Under the pieces are notes generated by a model, which saw only the letters and a list, made by a program, of their open reading frames with translations, did not search any database and was not told the DNA's origin. The position numbers were made by a program, and so were the translations under genes. 64,000 bases of DNA from Natronobacterium texcoconense (GTDB taxonomy: Archaea > Halobacteriota > Halobacteria > Halobacteriales > Natrialbaceae), in assembly GCF_900104065.1 (NCBI RefSeq), contig NZ_FNLC01000001.1:992001-1056000 (forward strand), written 5' to 3'. Shown in pieces: positions 54,026-61,822 of this stretch (position 1 is the first letter of the stretch; every line of letters begins with the position of its first letter).

Positions 54026-54076
54026 TTGAATTCGTGGTTTGAAACACTGGGAATCGTAACGAGGTCAAGGAGTCGA

Positions 54077-54382
54077 CTACTCATCGACGTGTACTCGAGT
54101 CACGTGCCCGCCACACCCACACTGGTCGACGTACTCGAGACTAACCCCTTCACCGAACACATCCTCGAGTTCCTCCCAGAGGTACGTCTCGGGGTGGCCG
54201 TGCTCCCCGTGGGTGACCAGGTTGACGTGGTAGCCCGCCTCAGTCGCCACCACCGCGTCCTTGGCTTGCTCGACGACGAGGTCGCGATCCGCAGCGTGTT
54301 TCGGTTTCTCGAGGTTCGCAGACCAGGAACAGTCGTGGGTCTGCCGCGTCACCGGCTCGACGTCGCTGACGTCTTCGCTCAT
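54077..54382 (-). CDS. CGCGG-motif small protein (candidate radical-SAM-modified RiPP precursor)
   Basis: 101 residues. Ends with YVDQCGCGGHVTRVHVDE: Cys88 and Cys90 with Gly around them form the CGCGG motif. Cys18 is in THDCSWSANLEK. A central helical part (ADRDLVVEQAKDAVVATEAG) and VNLVTHGEHGHPETYLWEEL look like a folded leader or carrier domain. To my recollection, haloarchaeal proteins with this end are named CGCGG family rSAM-modified RiPP proteins. The MoaD-like gene lies 51 bp upstream on the same strand, and the radical SAM gene lies downstream beyond an insertion. Modification itself is unproven. Confidence 0.75.
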   Translation of the reverse strand: MSEDVSDVEPVTRQTHDCSWSANLEKPKHAADRDLVVEQAKDAVVATEAGYHVNLVTHGEHGHPETYLWEELEDVFGEGVSLEYVDQCGCGGHVTRVHVDE

Positions 54383-54433
54383 GGCCGTGAGTTCCCGCCC
54401 GAATGGGGTAAGGACTGAGACGAATCCGTTCGG

Positions 54434-54835
54434 CTAGCAGCAGAACATGAACGGGTAGATCAGTGCGACCCGGTCGCCGGCCACGAGTTCGGTCTCGAAT
54501 CCGTCGTAGTGTTCGTTGAACCGGCCGTTGATACAGACCCGTGCGTACGGCCGCGTCTGCTCTCCCTCGGGGTTCTTGCGCCAGGTGCCCGGCAACTCCT
54601 CGGGTGGCTCCGCCCAGCCGTGGGCCGTCGCCTCCTCCTCCGTCTCGGCGATGAGCATGTCCTCGACGTCGTACTCCGCGAAGAAGGCCTCGAGGAAGTC
54701 TCGTAGTCGGTCGCCCTCGAACGTGTACTCGAGTTCGTGGGTGCCGACGGCGTCGCGGACGTGGCCGGTACAGCGGACCTCGACTGTGGTCTCTCCGTCG
54801 GCGGATCGCTCTTGCTGGGTGGCTTCGGTGGACAT
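54434..54835 (-). CDS. MoaD/ThiS-like beta-grasp protein with C-terminal Cys-Cys
   Basis: 133 residues. The first strands (VEVRCTGHVRDAVGTHELEYTF) and the closing block ARVCINGRFNEHYDGFETELVAGDRVALIYPFMFCC follow the MoaD beta-grasp pattern, in which the end is normally a Gly-Gly that is adenylated or thiocarboxylated. Here it is Cys-Cys, so normal sulfur carrying through a C-terminal Gly cannot work. A hydrophilic central insertion (AEPPEELPGTWRKNPEGEQ) lengthens it. It is upstream of the CGCGG gene in the same unit. An ATG at 54841 is an alternative start. Confidence 0.7.
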   Translation of the reverse strand: MSTEATQQERSADGETTVEVRCTGHVRDAVGTHELEYTFEGDRLRDFLEAFFAEYDVEDMLIAETEEEATAHGWAEPPEELPGTWRKNPEGEQTRPYARVCINGRFNEHYDGFETELVAGDRVALIYPFMFCC

Positions 54836-54871
54836 ACCCATCGATACGGCGGCAAGCGGCGAAAGCTCCGT

Positions 54872-54887
54872 TCCGAACACGTTCGGA
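54872..54887. promoter_or_regulatory. Dyad TCCGAAC-AC-GTTCGGA in a divergent promoter
   Basis: Perfect 7+7 symmetry, 37 bp from the MoaD-like ATG and 36 bp from the membrane-protein ATG. The core GAAC-NN-GTTC recurs at 58806. It resembles, with N2 instead of N4 spacing, the CGAAC-N4-GTTCG site I recall for the haloarchaeal denitrification regulator NarO. Confidence 0.55.
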
Positions 54888-54923
54888 CACAACGGGACGG
54901 CACTGGGGTGCTAACGAGCGAGT

Positions 54924-56294
54924 ATGAACCAGATACCGGGTGGGCTCCGGACCGACCAGCAGCCACCGATGGCGATCCCACTGCGGCACTTCGTGCTGGC
55001 GCTTGTCTTCCTCGTCGTCGGTGTCGGCGGTGGCACCGTGATGGCCGTCGGAACGCTGCCCGGGTTGGCCGAAATCGCCCACGTTCACGTCCTCCTGCTC
55101 GGCTGGATCGGCCTGACGATCATGGGTGCGATGACGCAGTTCGTCCCCGTCTGGTCCGGCGTGACGATCCACTCGAGACGCCTCGCGGTCGCACAGTTGT
55201 GGCTCGTGGTCGTCGGGCTGGCCGCCTTCGTTCCTCTCTTGCTCGTCGGCGACCTCGCCTGGCTCCCGCTGGCTGCGCTCCCCCTGCTCGCAGGGGTCTG
55301 GCTGTTCGTCTACAACGTCGGGCGCACTCTCGCGCGAGCGCGCCCGCTCGAGTTCACGGAACGTCACTTCGCGTTCGCACTCGCCTGTTTCGCCGCCCTC
55401 GCACCGCTTGGCTACCTGCTCGCCGTCGACTTCACGACGCCGGTGCTCGACGGGACGCCGTTCGCGAGAGGCGACGTCCTGCTCGTCCACACGACGCTTG
55501 CGCTGTACGGGGCCGTCCTCGCGACGATCGTCGGCGCGCTCGTACAACTGGGCCAGATGTTCGCCCAGTACGAACTCGACAAGGTGGACGATCGGCTGCT
55601 CGAGGCCGAGCAGCTCCTGTTTCCTGCGGGTATCCTCGCGTTCGCGACAGGACGAGGGCTGGGGATCGAACCGCTTGCAGGGATCGGCGGCGTCGCCGTG
55701 CTCGTCGGACTGGCCGCCGCCACGGTCGTTATCGTCCGTATCCTCGGCGGGGCGACCGCCGACCGATCGCCGATGACCGACCGGTACTGGGTCGTCGCCG
55801 TCTCGCTTCTCACGTGGATCGTCTTGACCCTTCCTGCCTGGTGGGTCGACCCGCTCGGCTACGGCGGGCTGTTCGGCCACCCGGACGCGACGAACCTGCT
55901 CGTCTTCGGCGTCTTCGGCTTCGTCGTCGTCGGCTCGCTGTACCACATCGTCCCCTTCATCATCTGGATCGAGCAGTACAGCGACCGGCTCGGCTTCGAA
56001 CAGGTGCCGATGATCGACGACCTCTATGACGACCGGCTCGAGCGGGCCGACTTTGCCCTGACAGTGGTCGGCTTCGCCGGGATGTCGGCGGCCCCGCTGC
56101 TCGACCTTCCAGCGGTGGTTCCAGCCGTCAGCGGAATCGTCGCGACCGTCGGCTTCTGTCTGTTCGTCGCGAACGTTCTCCTGACGATCCATCGGCACGG
56201 GCCTCGCGGCCTCCCCGGCGTGTTCGTCTCGGACGACGACGGAGACGACGAGAGTCCGGCGAGCGAGGTCGGTGAGGTCGCCGACGGTCCCTGA
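54924..56294 (+). CDS. NnrS/haem-copper-oxidase subunit-I-like membrane protein
   Basis: 456 residues with about 12 transmembrane segments. His-containing repeats are spread along it: AHVHVLLLGWIGLTIMGAMTQFVPVW (H-x-H), LVHTTLALYGAVLATIVGALVQLGQ, FGHPDATNLLVFGVFGFVVVGSLYHIVPFIIWIEQY. This resembles both NnrS and CcoN/NorB-like helices, which bind haem or respond to NO. It lacks the full set of copper-site residues in readable form. Divergent from the MoaD-CGCGG unit through a 16-bp dyad, so likely coregulated. Class is probable; function is uncertain. Confidence 0.7.
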   Translation: MNQIPGGLRTDQQPPMAIPLRHFVLALVFLVVGVGGGTVMAVGTLPGLAEIAHVHVLLLGWIGLTIMGAMTQFVPVWSGVTIHSRRLAVAQLWLVVVGLAAFVPLLLVGDLAWLPLAALPLLAGVWLFVYNVGRTLARARPLEFTERHFAFALACFAALAPLGYLLAVDFTTPVLDGTPFARGDVLLVHTTLALYGAVLATIVGALVQLGQMFAQYELDKVDDRLLEAEQLLFPAGILAFATGRGLGIEPLAGIGGVAVLVGLAAATVVIVRILGGATADRSPMTDRYWVVAVSLLTWIVLTLPAWWVDPLGYGGLFGHPDATNLLVFGVFGFVVVGSLYHIVPFIIWIEQYSDRLGFEQVPMIDDLYDDRLERADFALTVVGFAGMSAAPLLDLPAVVPAVSGIVATVGFCLFVANVLLTIHRHGPRGLPGVFVSDDDGDDESPASEVGEVADGP

Positions 56295-56301
56295 TCGCCG
56301 C

Positions 56302-56945
56302 TTAGCCGTCGGAACGAATCGCCTCCTCGACGGGCGTCTCGCCGCCGAAGAGCCCGATCGTTTCGCCGATCGTCTCCTCGTTCTCCAGGCAGGCGACGGC
56401 CGCCTGGGCGACGTCGGCCCGCGGAATCTCATCTCCGTCTTCTCCGCGGGATTCGAAGGTCGACGAAACCTGTCCGGTTCCCTCATCGTCGGTGAGCGCC
56501 GTCGGCCGAAGAATCGTAGCCTCGAGCGGCGACCGCTCGAGGTAGTCGTCGGCACATCGTTTCGCTACCAGTACGGCCGCATCGCGTCCGGTCCGGTCAT
56601 CGGATCGTCCGTGCCCTGCGAACTTATCATCACGTACCGGTCGATTCCGTGTTCGACGCAGGCGTCGATCGTCCGTTTCGCTCCCCAGAGGTCGATCAGC
56701 AGCGTCTTCCCCCAGTCCGTGTCCCCACCTGCTCCAGCCGTGAACACGAGGGCGTCGGCCCCTTCGATTGCCGACTCGAACTCTCCCTCGAGGTCGCCGA
56801 GCCGCGGTTCACCGCCACGGTCGCGGATCTCGTCGAACTGTGATTCGTCGCGGACGACTCCGATCGGTTCGTGGCCGGCGTCCTCGAGTCGTGGGAGTAG
56901 CTCGCGACCGATCCCGCCGTTTGCGCCGATGACTGCGACTTGCAT
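56302..56945 (-). pseudogene. NAD(P)-binding (NmrA/SDR-like) protein, single-base frameshift
   Basis: The Rossmann start MQVAVIGANGGIGRELLPRLEDAGHEPIGVVRDESQFDEI and RYVMISSQGTD are intact. At about 56570 the minus strand reads TACTGGTAGCG and hits a stop (MRPYW-stop); adding one C gives MRPYLVAKRCADDYLER and the frame stays open to a TAA at 56302. The repaired gene is 645 nt, 214 residues, normal for this family of epimerase-like reductases. As written only the N-terminal 126 residues would be made. Like treT, it may be a real lesion or a sequence error. Confidence 0.82.
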
Positions 56946-56996
56946 CGTGGTTCCTCCCGACACCGGCGTGGGTCAAATAGGTGCAGTGGCCGACTA

Positions 56997-58211
56997 CTAC
57001 GTGAACCCGCGCTCGAGAAAGATCGTCCCCAGGACGACGGCGTAGAGCACGGCGCCGAGCACCGAGAACGTGCGCCCGACGACCTCGAGCGCGGAGGCAT
57101 CCACGACGAGCACCGTCGCCTCGAGTGCCAGCCCGACCGCGAGCGCAGCGGCCGCCACGCCAGCGGTTCGGTCGTCGACGAATCGCTGGCTGGCGATCGC
57201 TGGCGGATAGAAGTGGTACGTAACTCCGACGATCGTCAATCCGAGGAAGCCACCGACGGCGAGTCGGTAGTGGACGTCGAACGCGGTGGACGAGCCGATC
57301 TCGAGCCCGGCCGCAAAGGAGAGTCCGAGTACCGCCGCGAGCGCGCCGAAGCCGACGCCTGCGAGGATCGTCCAGCCGCCGACGCGACGCCGTTCGCTCC
57401 GTCGGTACATGTCGGCGTAGGCGACGGCGAACGCGACGAGTGCGATCGCCTGCAGCGACGCACCGACCTGGAACAGCCAGCCGCCGTGGAGGTCGATCGC
57501 GAGCAGTGCCGGTCCGATCGCGCCCGCCGGAAGAACCACTGCGACGAGCGGTATCCGCGGGTCGACCACGAGCAATCGGGGGAGGAGCCGGAATCCGATC
57601 GCGAACACGAGCAATCCTGCCGTTCCCGCGGCCAGCAGGTGCGTCGTCGCGGGGCCCGCAGAGAGGAGTGGCGACTCGAGGCCGATCCCCTCGAAAAACG
57701 CGAGCAGCGAACCCACTAACAGGTACGCGATCACGAGCGGGACCACAGCGTTGGCAGCGCGGTCGACGCGCTCGCGGTGGCCGTCGACGTTTCCGGTACC
57801 CGTCTCCGCGCCGGTGAGGTTGTCCCGGACGGTCAGCCCGAGGCTCCCGACGAAGACGAGACAGCCCGCGGTCCAGAGAGCGAGTCCCACGGGTTCGGCG
57901 GCGGCCAGTCCGATCTCTGCTCTTCCAAGGAAAGTACCGACCGTTCCGAGTGCAGCGAACGGGAGGTGGACCGCCGGTGCCCACGGAACGGCGAGTTCGC
58001 GAGCGAAGTAGGAAGGAACCAGCCCGTAGGCCTTCCCGAAGACGACGTGAAAGACGAACCCGAACACTCCGAGGACGACCGTCGACGAACGGGGATACCC
58101 CGCGAGGACGGCGACTTGCCAGGCGACGAAGAAGCCGACGCCAACGACTACGAGTGCGCGCGACCAGCGAGTAACTGTCGCCGATCCCGAGCCACGACCA
58201 GTCGCACCCAT
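56997..58211 (-). CDS. NnrS-like multi-haem/NO-response type membrane protein
   Basis: 404 residues with about 11 transmembrane segments and three His-Gly-rich repeats: GVFGFVFHVVFGKAYGLVPSYFAREL, TTHLLAAGTAGLLVFAIGFRLLPRLLV and FDVHYRLAVGGFLGLTIVGVTYHFYPPAI. These match the pattern of NnrS-type proteins tied to nitric oxide response. It is similar in design to the protein at 54924, so the two are probably paralogues. It follows the Fe-S-assembly-like gene on the same strand with a 3-bp gap. Confidence 0.72.
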   Translation of the reverse strand: MGATGRGSGSATVTRWSRALVVVGVGFFVAWQVAVLAGYPRSSTVVLGVFGFVFHVVFGKAYGLVPSYFARELAVPWAPAVHLPFAALGTVGTFLGRAEIGLAAAEPVGLALWTAGCLVFVGSLGLTVRDNLTGAETGTGNVDGHRERVDRAANAVVPLVIAYLLVGSLLAFFEGIGLESPLLSAGPATTHLLAAGTAGLLVFAIGFRLLPRLLVVDPRIPLVAVVLPAGAIGPALLAIDLHGGWLFQVGASLQAIALVAFAVAYADMYRRSERRRVGGWTILAGVGFGALAAVLGLSFAAGLEIGSSTAFDVHYRLAVGGFLGLTIVGVTYHFYPPAIASQRFVDDRTAGVAAAALAVGLALEATVLVVDASALEVVGRTFSVLGAVLYAVVLGTIFLERGFT

Positions 58212-58214
58212 CGA

Positions 58215-58763
58215 TCAGAACGGCGATTCAGTTCGAGTCCCTGTTTCACCGTTGCTTTCGTTCTCGCCGGGAATCTCTCCCGTCTCTACGTACTCGGACT
58301 CGAGTCGCTCGAGGGAGTCGTTGACTGCCTCGGCCTGGTGGTGGTTCGGCCGGACGCGAACGCGGACGAGGTCGTACTCGTGGCGGTCGGAGAGCCCGTT
58401 CCAGGCCCGAAACGATCCTTTCGTGAGGGCGTCGGCCTGCGGGCAGAACTCGGTGGTCGGCGTGAACTCCGCCCGCAGGACGGTCGGATCGTCGGCCTCG
58501 ACCGCATAGCGGTAGCCAGCCTCGGGATGGCGGTGGTCGAGGTTGAGCCTCACCAGGTTGTAGCCGAACGTCGCGTCGTAGACGCCACGCTCCTCGAACA
58601 GGTCTCGAGTGAGTTCGTGGAAGTCGACGTGATCCTCGTCGACGAGGATCTCGTGGCCCTCGAGGAACGATCCGGGATCGGGGAGGTGTTCGGGGACGAA
58701 CTCGGAGATGTCGTCGAAACCGGCGTCTCCATCGGCCGTGGAGCCTCTCGCGAACGGATTCAT
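58215..58763 (-). CDS. Fe-S assembly (DUF59/MIP18)-like protein with C-terminal extension
   Basis: 182 residues. DDPTVLRAEFTPTTEFCPQADALTKGSFRAWN resembles the MIP18/DUF59 block that carries the conserved Cys (T-x-T-x-x-C-P). Upstream LVRLNLDHRHPEAGYRYAVE is a second conserved part. Its C-terminal 25 residues are acidic. The ATG at 58763 is preferred, leaving a dyad at 58806 upstream; an ATG at 58820 (MGNTFGGSYW) is in frame. It starts the operon of the NnrS-like gene. Confidence 0.6.
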   Translation of the reverse strand: MNPFARGSTADGDAGFDDISEFVPEHLPDPGSFLEGHEILVDEDHVDFHELTRDLFEERGVYDATFGYNLVRLNLDHRHPEAGYRYAVEADDPTVLRAEFTPTTEFCPQADALTKGSFRAWNGLSDRHEYDLVRVRVRPNHHQAEAVNDSLERLESEYVETGEIPGENESNGETGTRTESPF

Positions 58764-58805
58764 ATCGATTTCACCTAGGCTCCGGACGGTCCAGTAGCTC
58801 CCCCC

Positions 58806-58815
58806 GAACGTGTTC
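58806..58815. promoter_or_regulatory. Dyad GAAC-GT-GTTC upstream of the Fe-S-like gene
   Basis: Same core as 54872-54887. It sits 43-52 bp before the preferred ATG, between this gene and the stop of the UspA gene on the same strand. It suggests that the two units share a regulator. Confidence 0.45.
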
Positions 58816-58836
58816 CCCATTTCCGGTGAAAAGCGA

Positions 58837-59454
58837 TTATTCGTCGACGGGCCCGAACGAGACCGCTCCCGTGACGCCGTCGATGCGGGCGTCGACTGGG
58901 CCATCCTCAGTCTCGAGTGGAACCACCCAGGTGCCGCTGATTCGGTGGACGTCGCCCGCGAGCGGAACTCCCCGATCGTCTCCCCGTTCCTCGAGGGCGT
59001 CGCGAGCGAGGCGTTCGGCCTCGTCCTCGTCGTCGATCCGAATCTCGTCGGCCAGTCGGACCGTCACGATGGGAACCTCGGCCATGCGAACGATCCGTTC
59101 CGTGACGCTCCCGACCAGGACGCGGTCGATGCCGGTTCGTCCCTGCGTCCCCATCACGATCGCGTCGATCCCGTGCTCGTCGGTGTACTCGAGGATCACC
59201 TCGTGTGGAACGCCCTGTTCGACCGCCGTGACGACGTCGACGCCTCGCTGCCGGGCTTCGAACGCGACGTGGTCGGCCGCTCGCTGGGCCGCCGGCGTCG
59301 CCGTCTCGTTCTCGAGGGTGCCAAGCGGCCCCTCCGGGACGACCGACAGCGCGTGAACCGTCGCGTCGAACTGCGCTGCGAGTGCCAGACCGTGTTCGAT
59401 CGAGCGACGCGTATCGTCGCTGCCGTCCGTCGGAATGAGAACGTCGTCGTACAT
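58837..59454 (-). CDS. Universal stress protein with C-terminal extension
   Basis: 205 residues. Residues 1-140 form one UspA domain (YDDVLIPTDGSDDTRRSIEHG; signature GTQGRTGIDRVLVGSVTERIVR). The last 60 residues (HRISGTWVVPLETEDGPVDARIDGVTGAV) are unlike UspA and may be a small beta-rich add-on domain. Such an extension is uncommon. The gene lies just upstream of the Fe-S-like gene with a 73-bp gap. Confidence 0.88.
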   Translation of the reverse strand: MYDDVLIPTDGSDDTRRSIEHGLALAAQFDATVHALSVVPEGPLGTLENETATPAAQRAADHVAFEARQRGVDVVTAVEQGVPHEVILEYTDEHGIDAIVMGTQGRTGIDRVLVGSVTERIVRMAEVPIVTVRLADEIRIDDEDEAERLARDALEERGDDRGVPLAGDVHRISGTWVVPLETEDGPVDARIDGVTGAVSFGPVDE

Positions 59455-59610
59455 TGACGAGTATCTAGGGACGGTCGTCTTAAATACCCTCGAGTTGCCG
59501 TTCGGCGATCACGGATCGTCCGTGGGTCGTTAACTCCGATAGCGCCAACGGAGCGGATTGTGAACGATGTAAACACTTTTCGTGGCTCGTGTGGGGCCAT
59601 CGCATGGAGC

Positions 59611-61182
59611 ATGACGAACATCGTCACCAACATCGCGGAGACGGTCGAGTCTCACGGGAACAACGCTGCGATCGGCTTCCAGGGCGAGGAGACGAGTTAC
59701 GAAGAGTTCTGGGCACAGAGCGGTGCGTTCGCCGCCGCACTCGAGGAGCACGGACTCGGGGAGGACGATCGGGTTGCAATCTATCTGCCGAACGTCCCGC
59801 CGTTCCCCATCGCGTTCCACGGGACGCTCCGGGCCGGTGGGGTCGTCGTCCCGATGAATCCACAGTACAAGGCTCGCGAGATCGGCCATCTCCTCGCGGA
59901 TAGCGAGGCGAAGGTCGTCGTCACGCTCGCCGACCTCGTCCCGTTCGTCGAGGAGGTTCGGGACGACACCGACGTCGAACACGTCGTCAGCGTCGGTGGC
60001 GATGCCGACGGCGCGACGCCGTTCGAGGAGTTTCTCGTTCACGCGGATCCCGAAATTACGGATCGAGCGGACGACGACGTCGCGGTCCAGCCCTACACCA
60101 GCGGGACGACGGGCCAGCCGAAAGGCGTCCAGCTAACGCACGAGAACCTCACGTCGAACGCGACGGCGGCGAGCGAACTCATCCCCGACGGAATTCGCCC
60201 CGACGACAAACAGCTCGGCGTCCTCCCGCTCTTTCACATCTACGGGATGACGGTGGTGATGAACGCGACGCTGTTCAACGGCGGCACCTACTACGCGGTG
60301 CCCGAGTGGGACGCCCAGAACGCCGTCTCGATCATCGAAGACGAGGAACTGACGATCATGCACGGCGTCCCGGCGATGTACAACGACGTCATCAACCAGC
60401 CCGACGCCGAGTCGTTCGACCTCTCCTCGCTTCGACTCTGTGGCGTCGGTGGCTCGGGAATTCCGACCGAAGTCCTCCGGACGTTCGAGGACCTGTACGA
60501 CGTCGAGATCTACGAGGGGTACGGCCTGACCGAAACCAGCCCCATCACCCACTTCAACAGTCCCATCGACGGACGACGCGTCGGTAGCATCGGCAAGACG
60601 GTTCCGGGCGTCGACTCGAAGGTCGTCGACGAAAACTTCGAGGAGGTGACGGCGGTCGAGAGTGGCCCCATCGATGAAGACGAGGCCGATCTCGACGGGA
60701 TCACCGGCGAAATCGTCGTCTCCGGACCGAACGTGATGAACGGCTACTACAGACTCCCCGAGGCCAACGAGGAGGCGTTCACCGAAGCGGACGGCACCCG
60801 ATGGTTCCACACCGGCGACGTCGGCTACCACGACGAGGACGGCTTCTTCTACGTCGTCGACCGCGAGAAACACGTGATCGTCACTGGCGGCTACAACGTC
60901 TACCCTCGAGAGGTCGAGGAACTGCTCTTCGAACACGACGCCGTCGCCGACGCTGCCGTCGTCGGAATCGAAGACGAACGGCGCGGCGAAACCGTCAAAG
61001 CGTACGTCGTCCCGACGCCAGAGGCCGACGTTTCGCCCGAGGAGATCAAAGAGTACTGTCTCGAGAATCTCGCCGAGTACAAACACCCCCGTGAGGTCGA
61101 GTTCGTCGAGGAACTGCCGCGAACGACGACCGGGAAGGTCCAGAAGTTCAAACTCGAGGAACGCGAAGTAGCGGCCGAATAG
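59611..61182 (+). CDS. Long-chain acyl-CoA ligase (AMP-binding)
   Basis: 523 residues. Adenylate-forming enzyme activating a carboxylic acid with ATP and CoA: P-loop-like YTSGTTGQPKGVQLTH, GYGLTETSP, the hinge TGDVGYHDEDGFFYVVDREKHVIVTGGYNVYPREVEELL and the catalytic Lys in RTTTGKVQKF. ATG 59611 gives the usual family start (MTNIVTNIAETVESHG). It feeds acyl-CoA to dehydrogenase and carboxylases in the window. It converges on a UspA gene with a palindromic repeat between. Confidence 0.92.
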   Translation: MTNIVTNIAETVESHGNNAAIGFQGEETSYEEFWAQSGAFAAALEEHGLGEDDRVAIYLPNVPPFPIAFHGTLRAGGVVVPMNPQYKAREIGHLLADSEAKVVVTLADLVPFVEEVRDDTDVEHVVSVGGDADGATPFEEFLVHADPEITDRADDDVAVQPYTSGTTGQPKGVQLTHENLTSNATAASELIPDGIRPDDKQLGVLPLFHIYGMTVVMNATLFNGGTYYAVPEWDAQNAVSIIEDEELTIMHGVPAMYNDVINQPDAESFDLSSLRLCGVGGSGIPTEVLRTFEDLYDVEIYEGYGLTETSPITHFNSPIDGRRVGSIGKTVPGVDSKVVDENFEEVTAVESGPIDEDEADLDGITGEIVVSGPNVMNGYYRLPEANEEAFTEADGTRWFHTGDVGYHDEDGFFYVVDREKHVIVTGGYNVYPREVEELLFEHDAVADAAVVGIEDERRGETVKAYVVPTPEADVSPEEIKEYCLENLAEYKHPREVEFVEELPRTTTGKVQKFKLEEREVAAE

Positions 61183-61191
61183 CCGGCTATC

Positions 61192-61273
61192 AGACGGGCC
61201 GCTGTAAGTCGTTTCCGGCGCGACCGCGTCCCGTATGCGGTCGCATCGATAAATCGTTACAGCGGTCCGTCTC
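61192..61273. repeat. Dispersed 77-bp nested palindrome, copy 4
   Basis: Outer arms ACGGGCCGCTGTAA (61194-61207) and TTACAGCGGTCCGT (61257-61270) pair at 13 of 14 positions; inner arms GCGACCGC and GCGGTCGC pair perfectly. It starts 9 bp after the ligase stop and ends at the stop codon of the convergent UspA gene. Confidence 0.85.
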
Positions 61274-61733
61274 AGTCGCTGCCGCGGACGAACGTCACCG
61301 GACACGGCGAGGACAGCAGGACTTCCTGTGCCGTCGATCCGAACACTGCCTTTCCGGTCGGCGACCGCCGACGCCCGCCCACGAGGACGCGGTCTGCGTC
61401 GACCTCCTCCGCGAGATCGATGATCGACGGTCCGTGATCGCCGACCATGCCGCGAATTTCGTAGTCGATATCGTGCTCTTCGAGCGGCGACTGGAGGTCC
61501 CTGATCGTCGAGTGGCGGCCGGCGACGACGTCCGGTTCGACCGCTTCGCCAGTCTCGTCGAACTCGAGTCGGTCGAGCACTTCGTCGTACTCGCTGTCCG
61601 TGAAGACGTGCCCGAGGACGACGGTCGCGTTGGCTGGTTCGGCGACCTCGAGGACGGCGTCGCTGAGTTCGTCGATACGGTCTGTATCGCCGGGACCGAC
61701 GGCGAGGAGTATCGTTTCCAGTGCTACTGTCAT
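61272..61733 (-). CDS. Universal stress protein
   Basis: 153 residues, one UspA domain: LETILLAVGPGDTDRIDELSDA and the late VLVGGRRRSPTGKAVFGSTAQEVLLSSPCPVTFV. The ATP-binding signature is G-x2-R...GSTAQ, still recognisable although the first strand carries AVGPGD rather than PTDGS. Divergent from the SDR gene. Its stop overlaps repeat copy 4. Confidence 0.85.
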   Translation of the reverse strand: MTVALETILLAVGPGDTDRIDELSDAVLEVAEPANATVVLGHVFTDSEYDEVLDRLEFDETGEAVEPDVVAGRHSTIRDLQSPLEEHDIDYEIRGMVGDHGPSIIDLAEEVDADRVLVGGRRRSPTGKAVFGSTAQEVLLSSPCPVTFVRGSD

Positions 61734-61822
61734 GCCTCCAGTAATACAGCGCGGCGACGTAAAACCTCGTGCTACTGTAATCTTCCGGGCGACTTTTCCA
61801 CCCCGTAGTCGACTACCCGGAC

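Noticed and set aside
54240..56555. Long minus-strand open frame across the MoaD-like and NnrS-like genes
   Set aside because: Its residues are Arg/Pro/Glu-rich shadow sequence, and it overlaps genes supported by motifs in other frames.
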